The translations under genes were made by a program, and so were the position numbers. A DNA stretch of 64,000 bases from CAWIJJ01 sp963836425 (GTDB taxonomy: Bacteria; Acidobacteriota; Terriglobia; Bryobacterales; Bryobacteraceae), in assembly GCA_963836425.1 (NCBI GenBank), contig CAWIJJ010000007.1, positions 1 through 64,000 on the forward strand, read 5' to 3'. The notes beneath the pieces were generated by a model. The model was not told where the DNA came from and did no database searches. It saw only the letters and a program-made list of their open reading frames with translations. Below are positions 57,427-64,000 of the stretch, one piece after another (position 1 is the first letter of the stretch; each line of letters begins with the position of its first letter).

Positions 57427-59343
57427 TCACAACGATTGGGCTTTTCCGGCGCGGACGATCAGCATAGGCACGTCCAGTCTATGGCGTACGGGGTCGATCG
57501 TCGTCCCGAAAACCAGATCCTTCAGGCCGCCGTGCCCGTGGGCTCCCATAATCACGATATCCGGCTTCACCTCGTGAGCGTAACTGATGATTTCTTTCTT
57601 CGGCGAAAACGAATGGGAGATGCGCGTTTCCACCGTGATCCCCTGCTTTCGGAGCGACTCCGCCACCTGATCGAGATAACGGGTTCCTGCCTCCACCTCT
57701 GCTGTCGAGCTTTCCTGCCCGTACACATAGCTGGTAACGCCCTCTTCTACGTGCAGCAGGAAAACGGCGGCGTTGTGGAGTTTTGCCATAGCGGCGGCAT
57801 GGTTCACGGCGAGCGCATCCAGCGAGGTGTGGTCCAGCGGAACCAGAATCCGGCGGTAGGCGGGACCCGGAGAGGATGCGGAGTCGCCCGTCTCCGGAAG
57901 CCAGACCGCCTGGCGTCCGGGCCGTTGCAGGCGCGCCACCCACGGCTGGGCCAGCACCCACAGCAATAACAATCCAATTGCGGTTGCGAGCGGAACGACC
58001 ACAAGCCAGATCACCGTACGCCAAGGTCCCGCACTATCCAGCCATTCGCTCACGGCCTGAATGGCCAGCCGCGCATTCAATCCGATGATGATCGCCGCAA
58101 CGACCCAGGCCAGGATCTTGACCCAGCCGGAATTGGCGAACGAACCCATCCGCGCGCGGTCGCTCGTGAAATGAATCAGCGGCACGATGGCAAACGGAAG
58201 CTGCATGCTGAGGATGCACTGGCTGAGCAGGAGCAACCCGAACGTGGACCGCTCCCCGGCGAGATAGATGGTCAGGGCAGCCGGCACGATGGCGATGGAG
58301 CGGGTGATCAGGCGGCGCAGCCATGGCCTCATGCGAAAGTTGAGGAAACCTTCCATAACAATCTGACCTGCAAGGGTTCCGGTCAGTGTGGAAGACTGTC
58401 CCGCGCAAAGCAGTGCCACGGCGAACATGACGCCCGCCAGACCCGTTCCGAGGAGCGGAATCAGCAGTTCGTGCGCCTGTTGAATTTCGGTGACTACGAT
58501 CCCCCGCTTGAAGAAGACCGCCGCGGCGAGGATCAGGATGGCCGCATTCACCAGCAAGGCTCCGTTCAGCGCCACCACCGAATCGATCAGGTTGTACCGG
58601 CATGCGCTCCGCTTGGCGGCTTCGCTGTCGCCAAGCTTCCGGGTTTGTACCAACGCGGAATGCAGGTACAGATTATGGGGCATTACAGTGGCTCCCAAAA
58701 TCGCAATCGCCACGTATAGCTTGTCCCGGTCGAGATTCGGCACCAGGCCGGAAACCATCTCGGAAATTGAGGGCTTGGCCCAGAAGATCTCGATGCAGAA
58801 ACACGCCGCGATCACGGTAATCAGCGAAAGCACGAACGCCTCGACCGTCCGGATACCGAAGCTTTGGAACCACAGCAGCAGCAGAGTGTCTGCTGCCGTC
58901 ACCAACACGCCGATCAATAAAGGCAATCCGAACAGTAAGTTCAGGGCGATTGCCGCACCTAACACTTCAGCCAGGTCACAGGCCGCGATCGCCACTTCGC
59001 AGAGCACCCACAAGGAAAGGTTTACTGGTTTCGGATAACTCTCCCGGCAGGCTTGCGCCAAGTCACGTCCGGAAACGATGCCCAGGCGTGCGCTCAGGGT
59101 CTGGAGCAGGATGGCCATGAGATTGGACATCACCAGAACCCAAAGGAGTTTGTAGCCGAAACGGGCGCCTCCTTCGAGATCGGTGGCCCAGTTGCCCGGG
59201 TCCATATAGCCCACGCTCACCAGGTACGCAGGTCCGGCGAAGGCGAACATCCGCCGCCAGAACGACACCTGGGAGGTGCCGACACTGGAGTGGACATCCG
59301 CGAGCGACCGCGCATCTTTATCGAGCGACGATGAGGTGCCCAT
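57427..59343 (-). CDS. mntH: Nramp-type Mn/Fe transporter fused to a C-terminal UspA domain
   Basis: A 638-residue fusion. The N-terminal Nramp domain (about 30-440, eleven helices) has the metal motif GYMDPGNWATDLEGG and the second motif VMPHNLYLHSALVQ, so it should import Mn(II) or Fe(II) with protons. After a linker, a universal-stress domain (about 495-638) has ILVPLDHTSLDALAVNHAAA and the nucleotide-binding loop IVIMGAHGHGGLKDLVFGTT. Fusions of Nramp with UspA occur in some Acidobacteriota and others and may link uptake to ATP or stress status. The gene starts at ATG 59343, right after a 14-bp palindrome. Confidence 0.92.
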   Translation of the reverse strand: MGTSSSLDKDARSLADVHSSVGTSQVSFWRRMFAFAGPAYLVSVGYMDPGNWATDLEGGARFGYKLLWVLVMSNLMAILLQTLSARLGIVSGRDLAQACRESYPKPVNLSLWVLCEVAIAACDLAEVLGAAIALNLLFGLPLLIGVLVTAADTLLLLWFQSFGIRTVEAFVLSLITVIAACFCIEIFWAKPSISEMVSGLVPNLDRDKLYVAIAILGATVMPHNLYLHSALVQTRKLGDSEAAKRSACRYNLIDSVVALNGALLVNAAILILAAAVFFKRGIVVTEIQQAHELLIPLLGTGLAGVMFAVALLCAGQSSTLTGTLAGQIVMEGFLNFRMRPWLRRLITRSIAIVPAALTIYLAGERSTFGLLLLSQCILSMQLPFAIVPLIHFTSDRARMGSFANSGWVKILAWVVAAIIIGLNARLAIQAVSEWLDSAGPWRTVIWLVVVPLATAIGLLLLWVLAQPWVARLQRPGRQAVWLPETGDSASSPGPAYRRILVPLDHTSLDALAVNHAAAMAKLHNAAVFLLHVEEGVTSYVYGQESSTAEVEAGTRYLDQVAESLRKQGITVETRISHSFSPKKEIISYAHEVKPDIVIMGAHGHGGLKDLVFGTTIDPVRHRLDVPMLIVRAGKAQSL

Positions 59344-59347
59344 GTAC

Positions 59348-59382
59348 TTAACTATAGTTAATCAGATCAGACGGCAAGTCAA
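59348..59382 (-). promoter_or_regulatory. Promoter with a perfect palindromic operator for the mntH-like gene
   Basis: TTAACTATAGTTAA, a perfect 14-bp palindrome, lies at 59348-59361, four bases before the start codon. On the minus strand TTGACT (59377-59382) is a good -35 and lies 16 bp from TAACTA or 20 bp from TATAGT, both inside the palindrome. No Shine-Dalgarno fits between, so the mRNA may be leaderless. The palindrome overlapping the -10 is a natural place for a metal-sensing DtxR/MntR-type repressor. Confidence 0.6.
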
Positions 59383-59445
59383 TGGCCCTTGCAGTTGTCG
59401 TCGGACTAAGCGCCTTTCCGTTCAAACCGCTGTACAATCGTTTCC

Positions 59446-60396
59446 GTGCGGGTGTCTGTGCTGATCGCGGTGGGGCTGGGAGCGTTGTGGGTCATGGCCG
59501 GCCAGGTTTCCGTGCAGCCCCGCCAAAAGGCGGCTCCGGCAGACCCGGACAGGCCGCGCAGCAATATTCGGGTGGACACCAACCTGGTGCTGGTTCCGGT
59601 GTCGGTCTGCGATGCCACCAATCACCCGGTCACCGGTCTCGAGAAAGACCATTTCCGCGTGTTTGAAAATCACGTGGAGCAGGAAGTCACGCATTTCGCC
59701 ATGGATGACGAGCCCGTAGCGGTGGGTTTGGTTTTCGATACCAGTTCCAGCATGGGTTCCAAGATGCGCATCGCGCGCCTGGCTGCGTCGCAGTTCTTCG
59801 CCACGGGAAATCTCGAAGACGAGTATTTCCTGGTGGAGTTCAATGACCGGCCCAAGCTTTCCGTCCCCCTGACCAGGAACACGGAAGATATTCAGGTACG
59901 GCTCACGTTTTCGCAATCGAAGGGTCGAACGGCACTGCTCGATGCCATCATGCTGGCGCTGCACGAAATGAAGAAATCGGCGAAGACGCGCAAGGCGCTG
60001 CTGGTGATCTCGGACGGCGGCGACAACTCCAGCCGCTATTCTGAAGCCGAAGTGCGTCAGGCGGTGCGCGAGAACGACATTCTGATTTACGCCGTGGGCG
60101 TCTTCGAGCCGTACGGCCGGGGCCGCACGCCGGAAGAATCGACCGGACCGGGCCTTATGAACGACCTGACCGAACAGACCGGCGGCCGCCATTTTCCGGC
60201 GGATGTAAGCGAACTGCCCGATATTGCGGCGAAGATCGGCATCGAGATGCGTAACCGTTACGTGCTCGGCTATTCGCCCAAGGAACAGGCGCGGGACGGC
60301 AAATACCGGCGGGTCGAGGTCAAGCTGATTCCTCCGCGGGGCTTACCCAAACTCACCGCGCGCTGGCGTCTCGGCTATTACGCTCCCCTGGACTGA
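59446..60396 (+). CDS. VWA-domain secreted protein (acidobacterial VWFA-related type)
   Basis: A 316-residue protein starting from GTG 59446 with a signal peptide (VLIAVGLGALWVMAG). The N-terminal block NIRVDTNLVLVPVSVCD and GLEKDHFRVFENHVEQEVTH typifies the TIGR03436-like acidobacterial family. The VWA MIDAS is VFDTSSSMGS (Asp98, Ser100, Ser102), with DGGDNSS later. C-terminal NRYVLGYSPKEQARDGKYRR is family-typical. It should bind metal-dependent ligands at the cell surface. Its start codes directly across from the mntH promoter region. Confidence 0.88.
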   Translation: MRVSVLIAVGLGALWVMAGQVSVQPRQKAAPADPDRPRSNIRVDTNLVLVPVSVCDATNHPVTGLEKDHFRVFENHVEQEVTHFAMDDEPVAVGLVFDTSSSMGSKMRIARLAASQFFATGNLEDEYFLVEFNDRPKLSVPLTRNTEDIQVRLTFSQSKGRTALLDAIMLALHEMKKSAKTRKALLVISDGGDNSSRYSEAEVRQAVRENDILIYAVGVFEPYGRGRTPEESTGPGLMNDLTEQTGGRHFPADVSELPDIAAKIGIEMRNRYVLGYSPKEQARDGKYRRVEVKLIPPRGLPKLTARWRLGYYAPLD

Positions 60397-60493
60397 AGCG
60401 GACTACCGAACCGTTTCACCCGGCAGGATAGGGGCGCTATGAGGACCAACGATAACTTGATGTGGTTTCATACCGCCGTCTACTATCGCGACG

Positions 60494-61414
60494 ATGTCGC
60501 TTCGTTTCGTTCGGCCGACGCCGCTCCGCGTGCTGGCCGGCGCGTTTGCCCTGTTCTTCCTGGTCCCTGTCATTCACTTTTACCCGAGCCGCACGGACGC
60601 GCCGGAGACCATTCACTTTGAGCCTACGCCCGAACAGCAGGCGTTCTACAACGTGGCGTTCGATGCGCAGCAGGCGCGCTACGAAATGCGTGCGCGAAGG
60701 GCGGCGAGCACTTTCCGCGTTCGCGAGGAAGTGGAAAATTTCGTGGCGCGGAATCACTTAAGCGGAGCCCACGTACTCGAGGTGGGGTCGGGAGAAGGGT
60801 CCCTCCAGGATATCGTCGAGGACTATACCGGTCTCGATATCTCGGCAACGGCACGCGCGAAATACCACAAGCGCTTCGTGCAGGCGGATGCCCGCGCGAT
60901 GCCTTTCCGGGATAACGAATTCGATGCTGTCTGGACCGTCTGGGTACTCGAACATGTGCCCAACCCCGAACAGGCGCTTCGCGAAATCCGGCGCGTACTG
61001 AAGCCTGGCGGGTTGCTGTACCTGTCTCCCGCCTGGATGTGTTCGGACCTGGCGCCGAACGGTTATCCGGTGCGCCCCTATTCCGATTTCGGGCTGGCTG
61101 GCAAGCTGATCAAAGCCAGCGTGCCGCTGCAACAGTCGACGCTTTTTCAGGCTATGTATATGCTGCCGATCCGCGCCACGCGATTGGCCGCCTGGAAGCT
61201 TGGGGGCGGACGGACTGCGTTGCATTACCGGCCGATTGTCGCGAATTACAAGGACTACTGGATGTCCGATAGCGACGCGGTGAATTCGCTCGACATGTTC
61301 GAAACGTACCTCTGGTTCAGGGGTCAGGGAGATGAGTGTCTCAACTGTCCGCCCGTGCCGGAACTGATCCGCCTTGACGCCATGGCGCTCGTGATACGCG
61401 TGAAACCGGAATAG
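60494..61414 (+). CDS. Membrane-anchored class I SAM-dependent methyltransferase
   Basis: A 306-residue protein with an N-terminal hydrophobic anchor (VLAGAFALFFLVPVIHFY) ahead of a Rossmann-type methyltransferase domain. The SAM motif I is HVLEVGSGEGSL (about 93-104), followed by DYTGLDIS and VWTVWVLEHVPNPEQALREI, ending KPGGLLYLSPAW. The anchored architecture suggests activity on a lipid or membrane-associated substrate. The substrate is unknown. It is intact and precedes the Sel1-phosphatase gene by 54 nt. Confidence 0.83.
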   Translation: MSLRFVRPTPLRVLAGAFALFFLVPVIHFYPSRTDAPETIHFEPTPEQQAFYNVAFDAQQARYEMRARRAASTFRVREEVENFVARNHLSGAHVLEVGSGEGSLQDIVEDYTGLDISATARAKYHKRFVQADARAMPFRDNEFDAVWTVWVLEHVPNPEQALREIRRVLKPGGLLYLSPAWMCSDLAPNGYPVRPYSDFGLAGKLIKASVPLQQSTLFQAMYMLPIRATRLAAWKLGGGRTALHYRPIVANYKDYWMSDSDAVNSLDMFETYLWFRGQGDECLNCPPVPELIRLDAMALVIRVKPE

Positions 61415-61468
61415 CGCCGAATGTGCGCTTCGCCACCCCGGAACACAGAGTGCACATTCATTTTCGTT

Positions 61469-63448
61469 ATGCGCCTCCTCGCCATCCTTCTGCTTACGAT
61501 TACCGGGTTTGCAGCCGATTTCAAAACCGGCCTGGAAGCCTACAGCCGCGGCGATTTCGCCGCCGCTTTGAAGGAATGGCAGCCCATCGCGGAAGCAGGC
61601 GATGCCAACGCGCAGTACAACCTCGGGCTTCTCTACGCACGCGGCCAAGGCGTTCCCCAGGACTACGCGAAAGCGGCCGAATGGTACACCAAAGCGGCAG
61701 AGCAGGGAGTTCCGGCAGCCGAGTACAACCTCGGCCTCATGTACGCCAACGGACAAGGCGTGACGGCCAGCGCAAAGGAGGCCGCCAAGTGGTTTCTGCA
61801 AGCTGCCGAGCACGGCGTCGCGGATGCCGCGTCCGGATTGGGCCGCGTCTATAACGAGGGAGAAGGCGCCTTCCGCAATTATGCGGAAGCCGAGAAATGG
61901 TACCGGAAAGCCGCTGACGAGGGGGTGGCCAGCGCCGCCTACAATCTCGGCGTCATGTACGACGTGGGACAGGGCGTCACCAGGAACTACGAAGAGGCAA
62001 TCAAGTGGTATCGCAAAGCGGCCGACGAGGGATATGCGCCCGCACTGACCAACCTTGGAATCCTCTATTACAACGCGCAGGGAGTCGATCGCGACCTGGT
62101 GCAGGCCTATGCGTGGTTCTCACGCGCCCAGCAGCTCGGCGATCCTCGGGCCGCCTACCTGCTGTCCACGACTGCCAAGCGCATGAATTCCAAAGACGTG
62201 AAGAAGGGCCAGACCCTGGCTGCCGAATGGAATCCCCCGGCCCGGCCGACCGAGCCGAAAGTGAACGCCGGATTGTTTAAGGGTCCGCAACCCCCGGCCG
62301 CTTCACCCGAAACGGCAACGGCGGCGCAACCCGCGGCACCCACCGTAAGTGCAGCCAACTCCGCCCCCCAAACCAGGCCCGAAACCCAGGGCGGCGCGGA
62401 CCGCATTCAGCCTGTGCGCGACGTTTGGACAGGTGTTGACCGCGTGATTGTTGTGGGCGATGTTCATGGCGACTACGAACAGTTCGTCGGCGTGCTTGAA
62501 TCGGCCGGACTGATCGACGGCAATGGAAACTGGACCGGCGGCAAGACCCACCTGGTGCAGACCGGCGACGTACTCGACCGGGGCCCCGATTCACGCGCCG
62601 TCATGGACCTGTTGATGCGTTTAGAGAAGCAGGCAGCCGCCGCCGGCGGCGCGGTACACGCGCTGATCGGCAACCACGAAGCCATGAACATCTACGGCGA
62701 TTTGCGTTACGTATCGCCGGGCGAGTTCTCCTCCTACGCGCCCGCCGGCACGGGCGATCCGAATTTGGCTTCTTATCAGAAGCCGCGCGCTTCCCTGACT
62801 GAAATCGCCAAGCCCGAAAACCCGGGGAGCTTTCCGCTCGAGAACCCGCCGGGCTTCGAGCAGCAGCGGGCCGCTTTCAGCCCTCAGGGCGTCTATGGGC
62901 GGTGGATACGGGGACACAATGCCGCCATCAAAATCGGACGCACCCTCTTTGTTCATGCGGGCATAGGGCCTAAATACGCGGATTGGCCGCTCGAAAAAAT
63001 CAACGAACAGGTGCGGGCCGAACTCAACGACTTCACACGGCTCCACGGCGGAATCGACACCGATGAACAAGGGCCGCTATGGTACGGCGGCCTGGCCAGC
63101 GGAGACGAGCAGAAACTGGCGCCACTCGTGGACGAGTTGCTCAAGAACTTCGACGTTGACCGCATCGTGATCGGCCACACGTATGCGCAGGCCGCCATCA
63201 CGCCGCGCTTCGGAGGGAAGGTAGTGCTGGTGGATATCGGACTTTCCCGCGTTTATGACAACGTCGGGAAGATGGGAGCGCTGGAGATCGACGGAAACCA
63301 GGCGTTCGCCCTTCACCGCGGACAAAAACTGGAACTGCCGAAAGACGAAAACGGCCCGGACATGCTGCGCTACCTGCGCGAAGCCGCGGCCTTGGACCCG
63401 CAGCCCTCGCCGCTTGCCCCGCGCATTGCGGCGCTTGAAAAGAGATAG
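61469..63448 (+). CDS. Sel1-repeat protein fused to a SLP-like metallophosphatase
   Basis: A 659-residue exported protein starting at ATG 61469 with a signal peptide (LLAILLLTITGFAADF). Residues about 20-255 hold six or so Sel1-like repeats such as AQYNLGLLYARGQGV and AEYNLGLMYANGQGV. A Pro/Ala-rich linker (PPAASPETATAAQPAAPTVS) leads to a calcineurin-like phosphatase domain: VVGDVHGDYEQF, QTGDVLDRGPDS, LIGNHEAMN, FVHAGIGPKY and RIVIGHTYAQ, all the metal-binding blocks of Shewanella-like (SLP) phosphatases. Sel1 repeats should mediate protein binding, so the phosphatase may be tethered to partners in the periplasm. The fusion appears intact. Confidence 0.88.
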   Translation: MRLLAILLLTITGFAADFKTGLEAYSRGDFAAALKEWQPIAEAGDANAQYNLGLLYARGQGVPQDYAKAAEWYTKAAEQGVPAAEYNLGLMYANGQGVTASAKEAAKWFLQAAEHGVADAASGLGRVYNEGEGAFRNYAEAEKWYRKAADEGVASAAYNLGVMYDVGQGVTRNYEEAIKWYRKAADEGYAPALTNLGILYYNAQGVDRDLVQAYAWFSRAQQLGDPRAAYLLSTTAKRMNSKDVKKGQTLAAEWNPPARPTEPKVNAGLFKGPQPPAASPETATAAQPAAPTVSAANSAPQTRPETQGGADRIQPVRDVWTGVDRVIVVGDVHGDYEQFVGVLESAGLIDGNGNWTGGKTHLVQTGDVLDRGPDSRAVMDLLMRLEKQAAAAGGAVHALIGNHEAMNIYGDLRYVSPGEFSSYAPAGTGDPNLASYQKPRASLTEIAKPENPGSFPLENPPGFEQQRAAFSPQGVYGRWIRGHNAAIKIGRTLFVHAGIGPKYADWPLEKINEQVRAELNDFTRLHGGIDTDEQGPLWYGGLASGDEQKLAPLVDELLKNFDVDRIVIGHTYAQAAITPRFGGKVVLVDIGLSRVYDNVGKMGALEIDGNQAFALHRGQKLELPKDENGPDMLRYLREAAALDPQPSPLAPRIAALEKR

Positions 63449-63456
63449 TCGCTCGT

Positions 63457-64000
63457 CTAGGTCCGGATCGCCGGCATGTCTACGCGCACTTTTCCCGCGA
63501 ACAGCTCGGCGAAAAAGCCGAGTATCTCTTCGTGTAAGGCGCCGTTGTCGGCCAGCAGGTGCTCGGAACGGGTCACGCTGTGGGATGCGCCGGCCATATC
63601 GGTTGTTCGTCCCCCTGCTTCCTCCACCAGCAGCCTGCCCGCTGCCATATCCCAAGGCTTCAGGCCGAATTCCCAGAAGAAATCGAGCCGCCCGGCCGCC
63701 ACATACGCCAGATCGAGAGCCGCCGACCCGGTGCGCCGCACGCCGTGCGATGCCATCGCGAGCTGATAGTAGAAGTGAATGTTAACGTTGTGCCGGCGCT
63801 TGCGGCTCGGGAAACCGGTGGACGAGAGGCTGTCGGACAGATTCACAATGTTGGACACATGGATCCGGCGGCCGTTCACATAGGCCCCGCCGCCGCGCTC
63901 CGCGGTGAACATCTCCTGCCGGATGGGATCGTACACCACGCCCGCTATCAGCTCCCCCGCCTGCTCCAGGCCGAGCGTCACGTTGAACATAGGAAAGCCG
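63457..64000 (-). CDS. Inositol monophosphatase-family protein, 5' end cut off by the window
   Basis: The C-terminal part of an IMPase-like phosphatase. The frame is open to the right edge, reading GFPMFNVTLGLEQAGELIAG, the block just after the DPLDGTTNF motif, which must lie beyond 64000. The second metal/substrate motif is GLKPWDMAAGRLLVEEAGG and the end is AELFAGKVRVDMPA. Substrates could be inositol phosphate, histidinol phosphate or 3'-phosphoadenosine phosphate. It is convergent with the Sel1-phosphatase gene, 8 bp apart. Confidence 0.88.
   Translation of the reverse strand, partial: GFPMFNVTLGLEQAGELIAGVVYDPIRQEMFTAERGGGAYVNGRRIHVSNIVNLSDSLSSTGFPSRKRRHNVNIHFYYQLAMASHGVRRTGSAALDLAYVAAGRLDFFWEFGLKPWDMAAGRLLVEEAGGRTTDMAGASHSVTRSEHLLADNGALHEEILGFFAELFAGKVRVDMPAIRT

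Overview
The window is high-GC (roughly 60-65%) bacterial DNA that most resembles a soil Acidobacteriota, probably of the Bryobacterales/Solibacter type. The main pointers are a matrixin-like protease ending in the Solibacter-type C-terminal domain (TIGR03437-like), an acidobacterial VWA protein (TIGR03436-like), several M56, TlpA and AsmA-like envelope proteins, and long gene chains joined by ATGA, GTGA or TAATG overlaps. This placement is inferred from family content. I see no rRNA, tRNA, CRISPR array or insertion sequence.

Layout. 0-3.5 kb: the end of a DUF4136 lipoprotein gene, then aspS and hisS on the minus strand. 3.6-10.5 kb: a long nested hairpin before a hypothetical gene that is coupled to an aldehyde dehydrogenase; a HigBA-type toxin-antitoxin remnant whose toxin is internally deleted; then a coupled xdhC, mocA-like and AsmA-like run. 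10.4-22.7 kb: a protease/M56/TlpA fusion, secreted hydrolases, a rhodanese, a PLP decarboxylase, a DHDPS-like protein lacking the Schiff-base lysine, a HutI-like amidohydrolase and a pseudouridine synthase.

22.8-35.8 kb is one minus-strand respiratory operon. Read in transcription order it is: Rrf2 regulator, CcoS-like, Rieske, cytochrome b, heptaheme cytochrome c, CcoN, CcoO, CcoQ-like, a 94-aa membrane protein, a GltD-like flavoprotein/ferredoxin, a SafE-like protein, CcoG, a 58-aa membrane protein and a CcoI-type Cu ATPase. It could carry electrons from quinol through a bc-type complex to a cbb3-type oxidase and also encodes the oxidase's assembly factors.

36.0-49.0 kb is a Tad/Flp pilus locus: LuxR-type regulator, PilZ protein, large membrane protein, Flp pilin, CpaB, CpaC, CpaE, CpaF, TadB, TadC, two tandem paralogous 31-aa miniproteins, a second large membrane protein and further small membrane ORFs. 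49.2-64 kb holds an FHA-cyclase, a VTT-domain protein, a DUF5060 glycoside-hydrolase-like protein, tsaB, a cupin, the matrixin pair, an Nramp-UspA fusion with a palindromic promoter, a VWA protein, a methyltransferase, a Sel1-phosphatase fusion and a truncated inositol monophosphatase.

Data quality: single-base indels, mostly one extra G or C in a GC run, break aspS, the M56 fusion, most of the 24.9-32.7 kb respiratory genes and the DUF5060 gene. Each broken gene reads through as a full-length family member once corrected, so I treat them as probable sequence errors. The toxin deletion at 6.4 kb is different and looks like real gene decay.
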